NCBI GenBank assembly: GCA_023055425.1
Contig: JALGPY010000005.1
Location: 83,493,495 to 83,557,494, forward strand
Origin: Linanthus parryae
Taxonomy: Eukaryota; Streptophyta; Magnoliopsida; Ericales; Polemoniaceae
Length of the DNA stretch: 64,000 nucleotides
Reading direction: 5' to 3'
Numbering within the stretch: the first letter of the stretch is position 1; every line of letters begins with the position of its first letter. Position numbers and translations under genes: made by a program. Shown piece after piece: positions 12,337-24,161 of this stretch. The notes under the pieces were generated by a model. The model did not search any database and was not told the DNA's origin. It saw nothing but the letters and a program-made list of their open reading frames with translations.

Positions 12337-12430
12337 TTATATTAAATATCATAATATATAATACAATGAATGTTCTGGCCAATTATTGTTCAAACTAAAC
12401 AAGATTGCCTCTAGGGAATCTATTCAAACA

Positions 12431-13689
12431 GTAGGCTAATCATCCATGAGTAGTACGTCACCGGGCTCAGTCACGAGAAGTCCATACCTCTCTGAATCCT
12501 GACGTGGCCTACTCCACCTACGGAGTTCTTGTGTTACTTGAGCAGGTTGCTCCACAACAGCTTGCGGTTCGTGCTCATGCTCCATTGTGGGATTAGTGTT
12601 TTGTGGTTCATGAACTTCTTCAAGTTCTAAGTCCTGCCACCGACTTCTTTATATACGAACTCTCTTTCTAGAAACACACAGGTCCGAGCAACAAACAGTT
12701 TGTTCGCGGTTGGATAGTAAAAATAACATCCTTTCTGTTTATAAACGCTTTACGTAGATGTCGCAACCCCAAATCTTCGGGAACGACACTATGGGCTGCC
12801 TCCCAGTCCATATCTCATATGGTGTCTTCATGACCGATTTGGATGGAACACGGTTAATGGTAAAAGCTGCAGTCAAAAGAGCATGTCTCCAAAACTATAT
12901 CGAAGATCTGTTTGACATATCATAGACCGCACCATGTCCAACAGGGTGACATTCCTCCTCTTGGACACGCCATTCCAATGTGGCGTTCCGGGTGGAGTGA
13001 GTTGGGACAAGATCCCACACTCTCTAAGATAGTCGTCAAATTCTAGGCCTACGTATTCTCCTCCACGATCTGATCGTAGAGCCTTAATACTCTTGCCAAC
13101 TTACTTCTCTACTTCATTCTTGAATTCTTTGAACTTTTCAAAGGATTCAGGGCCTTCATAAGGTATAAATATCCATATCTACTGAAGTCATCAGTAAATG
13201 TAATGAAATAAAGATAACCACCTCTAGAAGGCGTGGGAAACGGTCCACGCACATCAGTATGTATGAGTACTAATAACTCAATAGTCCTCTCACCTTTCTT
13301 ATTGAAAGGTGACTTTGTCATATTTCTTAATAAACAAGATTTACATGTCTCATATGATTCATAATGAAATGAGTCTATAAATCCATCCTTATCAAGTCTA
13401 GAAATGCGTTTCTCGTTTATAAGGCCTAACATTTCCATAGATAAGTAGGATTTAAATCATTAGTCTTAATCCTCTTGGTATTTATGTTATAGAAGGAATT
13501 ATTTAGATCAAGGGTATACAATCCATTAGATAAAAGCGCACTACAATAGTGCATACCATCAAAATAGATGGAGCAACACTTGTCTTTTATTTTAATAGAA
13601 AAATATTTCTCGTCCAAACAAGAAAATAAATAATGTTTATGCTCATAGCAGGCACATAATAGCAATTGTCTAATTCTAAAATAAGCCAT
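12431..13689 (-). pseudogene. Copia integrase and linker (Cop-2)
   Basis: At 13438-13109 the minus strand reads LINEKRISRLDKDGF, then CKSCLLRNMTKSPF and HTDVRGPFPTPSRGG with FTDDFSRYGYLYL. These are the second half of the zinc-binding domain and the start of the catalytic core with its first aspartate. The histidine half is in another frame (13689-13426), so the gene is frameshifted. The remainder down to 12431 matches the Cop-1 linker with many stops. Confidence 0.82.
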
Positions 13690-13904
13690 GAAGGGAAAGA
13701 TAACTCATAAACACCTACGGCTAATGCAGCAACACTTTCTCCATTACCAACGCGGTCTATCTCCCCTTTAGCCAGACGTCTATTTCTCTTTAGATCCTGC
13801 ATATTTCGACAAATGTGAGATCCACATCCAGTATCCAATACCCAAGATGAAGAGATAGACAAATTGACATCTATAACGAAAATACCTAGTGGTGGTGGAA
13901 TCAC
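13587..13904 (-). pseudogene. Copia protease region (Cop-2)
   Basis: Reads SSSWVLDTGCGSHIC, with the D-T-G active site, then RLAKGEIDRVGNGES and LILELDNCYYVPAMS. It is the best preserved part of Cop-2 and corresponds to 6651-6382 in Cop-1. Its frame overlaps that of the following GAG/pre-integrase piece, showing a frameshift. Confidence 0.85.
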
Positions 13905-14727
13905 TAGTCAGATCCTTTTACCTCCGGATATTTGGGGCAGTTCCTCTTCCAGTGGCCTGTCTGACTACAATAGTGATATGCGCCCTTAGAGACACCACCA
14001 GCAGGCTTTCTGGTAACTTCATTGGATTTTGCAACTTTCATTCTCTTTCCTTAGGAGATCGAAGCAACTCGCTTGCCCTTTCCTTTATTGACCATCATTA
14101 TGGCATTGCATTTTCCTTTGTTAATGCTCTGTTCAGGGGTCCTCAACATATTGATCGGGTCTGGCAGAGGTTTTTTTATCTCATTCATGTTATAGTTCAT
14201 AATGAAATGGCTATAACTATTCAAAAACGATTGCATGATGAGATCAGTGGCCGAATCTTAGCCGAATAGTAAGCCTAACCTCTCGAGATTCTCCATGTAT
14301 CCGATCATGCGGAGTACATGAGGCCCGACTTGGTTCCCGTCTGACAAAGTGCACTTGAACAGCACTTTAGATACCTCATACCGCTCATCATGTTCCTGCT
14401 CTTGGAAGAGTTGTTTCAAACGTGTGATCATATCACACGCCTCCATGTTCTCATGTTGCTTATGAAGCTCAGAGTTCATGGTACAAAGCATGAGACAATT
14501 CACATATTATAATCGTCCACGAACTTCTGATGTGCCCCTGTAGCGGCAAGAACAACATCCTCTCCTGGTGGAGCTGGAATAGTATTGTCTAAGACGTACA
14601 GTTTCTTTTCTTCCTTGAGAATAATTCTCTAGTTTCCGTACCAGTCTAGAAAATTGGTTATTGATAACTTGTCCTTCTCAAAGACATATCCAAGGGATGA
14701 AGTCGATGTTTGTTGATTGTTTGCCAT
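13905..14727 (-). pseudogene. Copia gag (Cop-2)
   Basis: An ATG at 14727 starts MANNQQTSTSSLG, followed by LSITNFLDWYGN, the conserved N-terminal gag motif whose tryptophan is lost in Cop-1. The frame then breaks. Further gag pieces are at 14503-14258 (HENMEACDMITRLKQLFQEQ) and 14236-14051 (NEIKKPLPDPINML, then KGKGKRVAS). Several frameshifts; not functional. Confidence 0.82.
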
Positions 14728-16322
14728 TGGAATTCTACAAAATGAGAAAAATGCAATTTTAGTATTTGTGAACAAATAACTACATTTAACAATGGCTAGA
14801 TTATTCAATATAGCTCCCACTATTTTTTCGGATTAATAGCCACCATTAATGCGAAAAATATCATATAATTTCTAGTGGGCGAAGATCCATATTAAACTTC
14901 CTCCTTGAGCTTGCTTTGGCAAGTCACCCAAAGATCAGTTATTTAGGTAGGAACATTTTCCCATTTCATCATATGCAACTCTTGGTTCAGTTAGATGAAT
15001 AACCCCTTATTCTTTATCTATCCTATAGATAACTCTTAATTTCCTTGCCTCTAGGTTTTCATTCATGTTGAAACATCCTAGTTGCGTTCAACCTCTTACT
15101 TAAACAATCACATATTAGTTTCTTTGACGCCGCATCACAGATAATTAATTCGCCTTCTTTTGGCCAGCCCGAATTTAATAGACCCTGATCATAATGGGTG
15201 TTAAGTAAGAGAAGGTAAAACGCAAATTTATCATTTGAGGGATTTTCTTGTCATTATTAATTGTTTTTTTGATCCCATCAACTTTATCTACTTATTTGGA
15301 TTGGGCAAATCCCAAATAAAAGATCCAACTTGTTTATTTTATCTTGTTAAGTTTTGCATGCATCAACCATACAACAAAAATAAATAACAAGACAATAAAT
15401 AAATAAATAAATAAACAAAAATAAACGTGGCATGGATATGGCCCATATGACTAACGTATTCCCAAGCCATTGAGAATATCCATAAGTCCTAAAGTGACAA
15501 CCTCATCTCCATGTGCCTCCATATTTAGTCTGCGCGTCATAGTTTGTGAGTTCTCCAACGTTGTGGTTTCTTTAGTCTTTGATCTTCTTATCCATGCCTT
15601 GGCTATAATCTATCTATCTAATACTAACTAGTATCTATACTAAATAGAGAGACCTCACAGGTGAGGAAAAAGACGACATGCAGTCCGTAAATTAATTAAA
15701 TTAATTACATTCAAAACCAAAACCAAAACAAACCACAAAATAAACATCCAAAACTGAGGCAATATCCATCCACCATGCGATTCATCACATAATACAGTTA
15801 AAATTTAATTTTAACGTGCTTGGTCAGTTTTAGTTGAATTGTGAATTTTCTATGGTCCAAGGGGTCCAAGGGGTCGCACCAATCCTATTGGCCGAACCCG
15901 AAGGACCATCCGGGCTAGCCCTAGCCGCTCGGACCAGCCCGACCGGTCGGACCAGTCGGCTGGCCAAGCCCGGCTAGGCAGCCGTCTTGGTCGGCGCGCA
16001 AAGTGAGGGGCGACACCCTAGAGCCGAACCCCTAGGGTAGTTTTCTAAAAAAAAGTCCTTCTTCCTTGCGGACATATATCCAACTGTAGAGAAAAACCCT
16101 TTTTCCCAAATTGTGACCAAACCTTAGCTTTCCAAAGCCCTAAATTTTACATGTATGTGAACGAAATTCGCTAAAATTTTTAAGATATGTAAATTGTCTC
16201 AGTCCTTATTGAATCATATTTGATTTGCATCATTATCCCAATATCAATTTTCGCGAAAAGTGTAAAAACATTGAAAAATTATAAAACGGTAACACATAAA
16301 TCACGTTTTGCGCTACAACCTG
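14728..16322 (-). other. Untranslated leader of Cop-2
   Basis: About 1.6 kb, AT-rich, with short simple runs such as an AAAT repeat near 15395-15410. A GC-rich block (about 15880-16030) resembles the one in the Cop-1 leader. No coding seen; a 69-codon ORF across 16233-16442 spans the primer site and LTR edge and is spurious. Confidence 0.7.
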
Positions 16323-16336
16323 TGGCTCTGATACCA
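16323..16336 (-). promoter_or_regulatory. Primer binding site of Cop-2 (initiator tRNA-Met type)
   Basis: On the minus strand this is TGGTATCAGAGCCA, one base inside the LTR that starts TGTAGG at 16338. It fixes the orientation of Cop-2. Confidence 0.9.
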
Positions 16337-16337
16337 C

Positions 16338-17330
16338 TGTAGGTATTTGATGCACGTAACGGAGCGCGATAAAAAATTTAAATTCCTGATCAAATCCCTC
16401 CACGGATCGCAAGGAAGCATTCATTACATGACAAAGGAACAACGTTTTTATACCTTAGTTGGTTGTGTGATCACAACATAGAATGATGTCCACGTCACTA
16501 CGGTATCCACACCTTGGATTGCAAGCTGGATTCCTCTTCCACGTCTAGTGTTAGCTACGCGAAGAAGGAGGTAGAAAGAGATCACACGAACAGAGCACCA
16601 AGAGTTGTGCGCCACTAGGTGGCCGACAGCGATGGGAGAGACGGGTAGGGGCCGAACCTCTATTTGTCCCTCTCTCCTTGCTTTTTTATTTCACAAAATA
16701 ATGACTCTCTTGTGAAATAATAAGCTAGGGTTCCACTTATATAGTTAATAACTCCTTATTAACTACACATATTCCCAATACTTATAAAAAAATTAGTCAA
16801 CCTTGCAAATTAGTCCTTCTAACTTTGCTTGTGGTTGGGTTTTGATCCTTTTGATTAATTAGTCCCAGTAATTAATATCCAAATCCAGTTCGATCCATAC
16901 GGTGGGTGACCATGTAGGTTTCTATTTAGTTGGTAGTAACAATTACAAACATAGAGCGATATCTAGCAACACAACTATGCCATCCACATAATAGAAATAG
17001 TCAGTGATCCGAAAAACAATGTGCCCAATGTTACCGTATTGTATTATCCCTTTTTCTCCATATCCGGGTTCGACAGAAGACATAATTGTCACACTCGTAT
17101 ATCCAATCCATAATCTCTCGATCCTGGGAATAGGCTTATTTATACATATAACATCAATATCTCAATATTTATTTATCTCAGTCTGGCCAGACATTCCGTA
17201 AGCACTACACCTCGAGTGGTCGTGGATATTTGCTCTCATTATGTAGGAGGGACAAATCCTCTCTACATCACTACAATCTCTCAGCTTGTTTCCTATCATG
17301 CATAATTGCTATCTTTATAGTCACCCGGCT
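16338..17330 (-). repeat. 5' LTR of Cop-2, truncated
   Basis: Aligns with the Cop-1 LTR from its start through the block TCTGGCCAGACATTC and the CTCGAGTGG-CGTGGATATT segment, then ends near 17330, about 400 bp short of a full LTR. More diverged from the Cop-1 LTRs than those are from each other, in line with an older insertion. Confidence 0.8.
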
Positions 17331-18600
17331 TGCTTCTTATTTGCACTGGCTCTAACCAAACTGTACAGATTCACAAACTACTACACCTTGGTGGTCTCCT
17401 GTCAGAGACAATCATCGACTCCCCAATTCTTTGTTATCTCAATTGCCTTTTCTCATAATTTTCTGATCTTTTCAAACAAAAATTATTTTTTTGAAATTTT
17501 AATATTTAGAATTTTTGTAATAACTATCTACAATGAAAGGTTAGAAAGAGTGGTGGGTTGACTCAAATAAAGAAGACATGCAGACTAAAAAAAAAACTCC
17601 TAATATATATATATATATATGTGAAAAAATGTACAGACTTGGTTAATTCAGAAACGACTCGTGCCTCATGGCACAAACTAATTCGGTACAAAAGTCAGGT
17701 CTGAAACCAAATCCGTGGTCCCGGGTATAGTGCTGGTACAACTGCCGCTAGTACCGGTCTGCGCACTGGGCACTCTGGCATGCACGTGAGCTCGACGACC
17801 GATGTGTTCGGATACTAGATCGACTGTTAGACTGTTGTGGAGCCGGGTCATTGGCGTGGTGACTTACTCAGCCTCTTCTGACCAGCTAGTCACAAAGATA
17901 TAGGAAAAAAGTGAGATAGAAATTGAACATGTGCACCTGGAGTCAGTTCTTACAGGTTCTGACTTTTTTGCAAATTCCGGCAGCGAAGGATCGTTGACCA
18001 GTCACCGGAAAATTTTTCAACAAAATTCGTCAACCATCCTGGCTCATTGTGCGCTCTTCGAACGTGCAACCCCCAAGCACCATTGTGTCTGACAGTGTGC
18101 TCCCATATGGTCGAGTGTATTTTCGTACACCGGGGTCAATTGCTCCGTTCCTAATGAAAAATAATCCTGAAGGATCCCCAACTCTCACGAGTCCCTATGA
18201 TGGTCGAGTGTTCCATAGCACACCGGGGTTGATTCTTCAAGAATCAAGAAATCTGCCTTTTCTTCTTACTGTCTGTGTTGCTAACTGCGTAGCTGCTGCG
18301 TAGCTACGCAGACAGCAACCTTTCTGCTCCTCTTTTCCTCTCGGCCTGCGTTATTGTCTGTGCAGCTATGCAAATAGCAACGAAGACAGCTGGTTTTGCT
18401 CAATTTTCTGCCTAATTTTGGCCCTTGCCTACGCTGCTGTCTGCGCAGCTACGCAGATAGCCACACACAAAGTGGTAATTCTACTTCATTTTTCAATAAC
18501 TTCTTCACCTGTTATATGCACATGCTTGTATAAATATTAGATCACACTTATCTCTCCTCTCTTTATTTCAACCAAAAACATATAAATTAATCTACTCCTA
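17331..18600 (-). other. 3' non-coding region of Ath-1
   Basis: No coding seen. 17430-17570 aligns with 27900-28040 of interior A, and a TA run (about 17604-17622) sits where interior A has its TA/CA run. At about 18060-18240 there are two copies of a GGTCGAGTG ... CACCGGGGT unit, also found twice in interior B. At 18270-18460 there is a cluster of palindromes around CTGCGTAGCTACGCAG (18296-18311). 18603-18618 is a CTGGGTTGCCTCCCAA motif. Confidence 0.7.
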
Positions 18601-18654
18601 TGCTGGGTTGCCTCCCAATAAACGCTTGTAATTTAAGGTCTACGTCCCGACCCA

Positions 18655-19141
18655 GTTGACTCAGGTTTAATCAAGGTTCTTCAAAGTAGACCGGGTCTAC
18701 CTTGACGACTGATGACGGGTCCAAATATGGCTCGACCCGGTTTCCATCCACCCGCAAAGTTGTGTTGTTGTGCGGGTTCTCCAACTCGACCGCGTCCCAT
18801 GACAATATCTCGTTGATGATGAATGGTCCTGTCCACCGGGATCTTAATTTTTCCGGAAAAAAATTATCCGAGAATCATAGAGAAGTACTTTGCCCTGCTT
18901 GAAGTTACTTTAGTAAAATTCTCTTGCCTTCTGCTGGACTTTGATGGGCGAGAATGATTTCAGCTCCAAAGTTTGTGGCTTCTTGAGTGACGGGATCAGG
19001 GCTAATTTTTTCCCACCTTCTTCGTGCATATATAAAGTGGTCAGTGCTCAGCTTGCATGGACTGCTCCTCCAGTAACCTCTCATCGTCTTCTTTGTTCAC
19101 TTTGTCAATCTCGGCCCATAGCTTGTCCAACTCCTCATTTT
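18655..19141 (-). pseudogene. Ath-1 pol remnant: protease-RT linker fused to integrase tail
   Basis: From 19141 downwards the minus strand continues the Ath-1 protease frame with EELDKLWAEIDKVNKED and reaches QTLELKSFSP, the linker just before RT (compare LELKPLP at 33895 in interior A). It then passes within a few codons to GKVLLYDSR and, after a frame change, KLRSRWTGPF, AVELENPHN and VDPVYFEEP, the C-terminal tail of gypsy integrase. So about 2.5 kb covering RT, RNase H and the integrase core was deleted at about 18940-18975. Stops are present. Confidence 0.8.
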
Positions 19142-19146
19142 CCAGG

Positions 19147-19788
19147 TGTGAACACATTAATCCCTCAGGGAGATCCAAGAGTACACCTCAAGTAGATAAT
19201 AGGAACACAGAGAGATGTAGAGTGTGTGTAGGGAGAGGGTAAGCACTTGTGACTACTAGAGAGAGAGACATCAGGCTGAGAGAGAGAGTGGCTGCTTAGC
19301 GTTCCAAGAACTGAGTGATATCCAGTGTGTAATCATTTTGTACTCATCCCTCGTAATGGAAAGCTCACAGTTCTATATATAGTGGGGAAGTGACCGTTGA
19401 GGGGGTTAATACACAATAAATGGCGGCTTAATGATAGACCCCCAACGGAACGTTCGACCGTGTATATAGGAACCGTTACGTATCTGCCTGCAAGTATCGG
19501 AGACCATTATGAGATCAGCCGCATTGATGGGAAACGTAAGCCTAGAACCTCTCAGTTAGTTACCAGAGGTCGCGCGCGAGCTTTATTGTCGCATGCGCGT
19601 GACGGGCCTTACCCTAGCCTCTAAACCACTAAGTCCCTACAAGTCCCGAGTTGGTACGCGAGGGCCCCGTCTCGCAGCCCCCACGTGGATCAGCATAGGT
19701 AGTGATCCGGTGTGTATGGAGCACAGCTAAGTGTGCTGGATTAGTGCCACGTGGCTATGATCTGCTTGTCTGGAAAGTTTTATCTACA
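19147..19788 (-). repeat. 3' LTR of Tat-1
   Basis: Starts TGTGAACAC and ends ATCTACA; same length as 57618-58259 and similar throughout. On the minus strand the order is U3 with two CACGTG boxes (19748-19753, 19682-19687), a TATA box (19373-19382), then a CT-rich R/U5. Confidence 0.92.
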
Positions 19789-19805
19789 TTAGCCCCCTTT
19801 TGCGC
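19789..19805 (-). promoter_or_regulatory. Polypurine tract of Tat-1
   Basis: Minus strand reads CAAAAGGGGGCTAA directly before the 3' LTR (TGTAGATA). Confidence 0.75.
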
Positions 19806-20395
19806 GAATTTCACGCGCGTGTCGGTTGTGCAGTCGCACAAAATCAGGCGTGCGTGGATCCCACGCAGATCATTTGTATTTTGAACTAGAATCCCCATAG
19901 CCCCCAGTCATAGCCATGATTGCCTAGGGTTTGGGGAGCGCCGTTTTAGTCTCTTCTGAAGCGTGGCCACTGTCGAGTTAATCAAACATCACCCAGTTTT
20001 GCCTACTTTCGAGGCGAGCATAGTTGATAGGTCGCCATTTTTACCGGATTCGAAGCGTTGTTGACTCATCAAGCAAAACAGTCGGGACTCCTCAAGGGTT
20101 TACTAAAACCCTACGGCTTCTTCAATTACAAATTTTCCATTTTTGTACTTCTAAGTTCGTATGCATCAGAGACAGAAACCACAGCAAGAAGAAGAAACCT
20201 TTGATCAAGTTTTTGACCAACTTCTTGACCTCTTTTCTAAGGAAATTCAGGCGCTTAATCAGGAACAAGGTAACTTTATTTGAACTTGCGATTTTGAAAT
20301 TACGTTCAAATTCTGCAGATACTCTTCTCCCCCTCTTTTTCCTTCTGCACGTGAATCGATCATTGAGAACTGGTGTTCCTTTTCCTTGTGCAGCA

Positions 20396-23300
20396 ATGGC
20401 CCTCAAGAAGGCAACTAAGGAGGTTACTGAAATGTCGGAACTTCCGAATGATTTATGGTATGAAGCCCCCTACCTTGGAGGCGACGATTTTTACGTGGCC
20501 ACTATCAAAGCCTCCACGCTCCAGGCCTCCCCCTTAAACGACGCTCTACAGTTCGTACCTGAACCGGCGAGGTCTGACTGGGATCTCGCTAACACTGAAG
20601 ACGTGCATCGTCTTGGTCTTAAGGCTGGTTTGTACGACATCACCGGCATTCTTCCACAGGCTTTCATGGAGGAACCTGAATGGATGGAGGAGTGGACAGA
20701 GTATATCCTCAGTAATTACGCAAATGAACTTAATCATGCTAATATCTTCCATGCTGTCCGTGCCACCAAAGGTCTCCATATTTGTACTGATGGTGCCATT
20801 ATGCAGACGTTTATTCCTCGATATTCCAAAAATACACATACTTTTCATTGTTTTGACTTTGAAGCCGCACCTACTTTGGAAGACGTGGAAGTTTTGCTGC
20901 ATCTTCCGGGCATGGGGAATGTCGATCCGTTAGCCCCTTTGACTGATCTGGACGAGCTCCAGCTTTTCGATGACATGAAGGTCCATATTGCTGACATGAG
21001 GAGAGCTGTTTCTAAATGGAAACAAGACGGGACAAAGCCTTGTGAAACATTCGTTCGCGCATCCTCTAGTTCAGAGAACAGCTGGTCGAAGTGGATAATA
21101 TATTTCTTTAAGGATTATGTCGACCCACAGGTGGCTCGCGAGTGGCGACAACAGAATCCTGAATCCGTCGTCGGTGTTAAAGGAAAATGCATCCATTTTA
21201 CCTTTTGTGGCTATCTTTGTGTGTGGTTGTCGCGCTATTTGCTAGATGGTTTCCCTCGTGACTGCGTTTTTACGCATGTTCTCGCACTCGCTGTGAGGTT
21301 GTCACTTGGACACAAAATAACTTTAGTCCCCCTTGTCTTGGGTTCTTTATATCATCGCCTTGACTTGGCCGTGACTCAAGCTGAGCAATCACAGGGTAGA
21401 GTTGACGTTAGCATTTGTCCATGCGGGCTTTGAGAGATGGCCCGGGTATGCCCCTATTCCCGTGGATGTGGAACCATGGAATACTCCTAACGCCACAAGG
21501 ATTTTCCTCTATCCTCGGGCATGGCGCTTGTACAAAACAAGGGCTCCACAAGGTTCCTTTTCCTTGATATGCGATGACATCCATTGCTTCAATCCCATAC
21601 TTTATGTTTCCCAGTTGGAGGACGACAACATAGATTTCTGGGAGGATTTCTATCCTGAGGAAGACCTCGAACTTACTCCCGAGCACATAGCCGAAAAAGA
21701 TTGGGTCTTCAGCCGGTTTGTTAAATGGGTCTGAAGAGGACATTTACCTGCTTTACCAGAGTAAGTCCCTTACTCCGATACCTTTTCTGCTTGCTGAGCT
21801 TCCCCTGATCCAACCCGCTCGTGGTAGGAATGGCCGGAATACTCCCGGTTGGGTAAGTTTCTGGAATTTCCAGACCCACCGTCTTATCAGTTTTGGAAAT
21901 GATCCCGCATATACTCTTCCTCGCTCTAGTCAGACGCTGGTGCTCTCATCCGACGAGTATCCCTTCCAGATGTCCCGAAGTCTTGACAACTCCCTCTATG
22001 GCTACTATTCCTTATTAGCCAAGGATCGAAATATGTGTGGTCAACTGATCCTTGATGAAAAGATTGTCGTTGTTAGACGTAAATCTTTCATGGCCAGGGC
22101 CAAGTATGCGGACTCCTTTATTCAGGTATAATTGTGCCTCCTTTGTTTTATCTATATATATATATATAATGCTTGTTCTCACTTGTCCCTTGGTTTTAGT
22201 GTTGTCTGAGGCGCTTTGCTTATGGGGATCATAGCGTAAGCCTCATCAATCATATGCGCGAGGAGAAGGCAGTCTTGAGGAAGTCCTCCTCACTTAACAG
22301 CCATATTGAACCGGTGATGCCCCAGACTCCCCAGATCCAGCAGCTAATTTCCAACGCATTATAGTCCTTTCTGGCCTCGAATAGTGGAAGTTTTTCAAGG
22401 AAAAGATCAGGCGATGATCCTGAGACCAATGACGCAATCACTCAACGATCAAAACGTTCTCGAACCGAGGTTTCTAAACGGGCAGACTCAAGGCCAAGGT
22501 CCGATCAGACGAGAGGTACTTGCTTCTTCTTCTTGCCTCTATTTCCTGCCTATTTTTGCCCTTCTCTTTTTTTTATAGTCCTTTGAGATCATGCTCCTAT
22601 TTGGACGGCGTAACTCTTGTGATCGTCTTGAGTTTACGGAAGAATAGGATAAAGGAGACAGCAAAGACAGGGGGATGGCTCCACTCCTATTGTTTGGGCA
22701 ATCCTCATTTCTTCAGATGAAGAAGACACTGGGCGAGGCACAAATGATGGGCTAAATGCGCCTCATGTTGGTGATTTTCCTATTGGGATAAACGTTGGGG
22801 GCGGTTACTACTTCTAAGCATGATGTGGTCCTTGACGAGCGCGTTGTTTTCGTCAAGGAGACTACTGCAACTGTTGTCTCTGAGAACTTCCCTTCTTCAG
22901 CGCAAATGGTGAAGGACAACGTATCTGTTGAGCCCAATGTCTTTTCCGAACCTGTTGTTCCAAAGAGTGCCATCCCTGCGGAGTGTTGTGATTCCGATTT
23001 CGATGCTCTTTTTTCCAAAAACCTTTTTGAGGTGTGGGGTTCGTAGGCTACAAGCAAGGTGGCAGCTGAGAGGAATTTCGTGATTCCTGAAGCGTACTTC
23101 CCGCGCGAGAATCGAGCACATCAGAGATTATCTGATGCAGCGGGCTCTAGCTCGCAGTTAGTACCACACATCGCTCCTCTGCAGCGAATTGTCGAGGGAA
23201 CTTGTAAGAACATCCCCTATTTTTATTTTTTTTTCTTTTTTTAACGTTTTGCTCTTCTAGACCTGCATCTTGCTGACCATCGTCGTGTTTTTATGCATAG

Positions 23301-23783
23301 GTGTTGATCAAGCTTGCCTCGAATGGCTAATTAAAGTACGTGTATCCTTCCCGACCGTATTTTCTAGAGTACTGGAACTGTCCCCAAAAGGAAAGAGGGA
23401 AACTTTTAAGGGAAATGGCCGACCTCTTGGGAAAGATTCAAGAGGCCACCCCCGCAAGCACCACAGTTGCCAGTGTTCAGGACTTTCTTGCAATTACGCA
23501 AAGGCTTCAACAAACCGCTGCTGGGCAATTGGATTTGAACTTTCTTAAACAGTGGTTGACCAGAATCAGGATCTCTGCCAATCTGTGATCTGATCTCGCT
23601 GCTTATAGAGAGGAGACAGCTTCTCTCAATGAATGTAGGGAAGCGTTGGACCAAATGGCTAAGGAATATGAGGCTGCCGTGAAGCATCATGAGAAAAATA
23701 AGACTCGCATTGAGAAGCTTGCCGCTAATTCCCTCAAGTTGTCGGCGAGAGATTCCCTCCTGAAGGATTTCTTCGAAGATTGA
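20396..23783 (+). pseudogene. Plant mobile domain protein, antisense gene of Tat-1, decayed
   Basis: Exon 1 runs from ATG 20396 (MALKKATKEVTEMSE) to about 21400 and encodes the plant mobile domain: FIPRYSKNTHTFHCFDFE, TLEDVEVLLHLPGMG, then YLCVWLSRYLLDGFP and LVLGSLYHRLDLAV, all hallmarks of the family. A frameshift near 21400 moves the reading to 21402-21734, and another to 21718-22131. A likely intron follows (CAG/GTATAA at about 22129 to TTTTAG at about 22198), then a basic exon with RSKRSRTEV and a second likely intron ending at about 22578. The last part (23403-23783) is a coiled-coil-like C-terminus, QMAKEYEAAVKHHEKNK, with one in-frame TGA at 23586. Opposite in direction to gag; antisense extra genes are known in Tat-lineage elements. 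The open reading extends upstream of 20396 (to 20024), but only without an ATG. Confidence 0.75.
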
Positions 23784-24161
23784 GATATCAGTACTGTTAT
23801 TTTTTTTTGTTTTGATGTATCCTTTGTGTAACTTGTGGCTGCGATCCTTGGATTATCTGCTTATGTTTTTCACGCGCTAGCTCCGCGTGCCTTCGTGCTT
23901 TCGATTTATTCTTTTTCTTTTCTTTCGTGCCCACAAAGCCTCGTGTTCGCTCTTTTGAATGATATCGCCATTAGGCCCGGGCTTTGTAAGGACTGCCACG
24001 TGGCCGCACGTGGTTGCCCTATGGTTGTGTCCAGTTGCTGCCAGTCTTATGCATGCGTCTTTGTTGCCCCTTTGACGGGCAGACTCTCACTTGAGCTTTT
24101 ATGAGCTTCGCTATTTCGCTAGAAGAGAGGCCTTGGTTGCATTTGGAATTTATAAATAATT
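23784..24161. other. Non-coding interval 3' of the Tat-1 antisense gene
   Basis: No credible coding. It contains two CACGTG boxes 4 bp apart (23997-24002, 24007-24012), the same hexamer found twice in the Tat-1 LTR. It leads into the hairpin minisatellite. Confidence 0.5.

Larger units (their letters stand above)
2117..12430 (-). mobile_element. Cop-1: Ty1/copia LTR retrotransposon, complete but decayed
   Basis: LTRs lie at 2117-3540 and 9005-12430. The second LTR is 1.42 kb once the Mutator-like insertion is removed. The 5-bp duplication GTAGG flanks the element (2112-2116 and 12431-12435), and the uninterrupted target can be read in Cop-1's own pol near 5117-5121. The primer site next to the right LTR and the polypurine tract next to the left LTR give minus-strand orientation. 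Gene order along the minus strand is gag, protease, integrase, RT, RNase H, which is the copia order. Every gene has stops or frameshifts. The right LTR starts TT instead of TG. Confidence 0.92.
9005..12430 (-). repeat. 5' LTR of Cop-1, interrupted by a Mutator-like element
   Basis: LTR sequence is 9005-10338 and 12346-12430, with the insertion and its 9-bp duplication between. It matches 2117-3540 at high identity by eye. The first two bases are TT where TG is expected. Confidence 0.88.
12431..17330 (-). mobile_element. Cop-2 (right piece): older Ty1/copia element, truncated
   Basis: Continues the copia pol reading cut at 2116. Order along the minus strand is a truncated 5' LTR (16338 to about 17330), primer site, leader, gag, protease, integrase and linker. 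It is more decayed than Cop-1 and is the same family at clearly lower identity. On the right, copia LTR similarity stops near 17330, where sequence homologous to the 3' non-coding part of Athila-like elements begins. The join looks like illegitimate recombination, since no duplication is visible. Confidence 0.85.
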
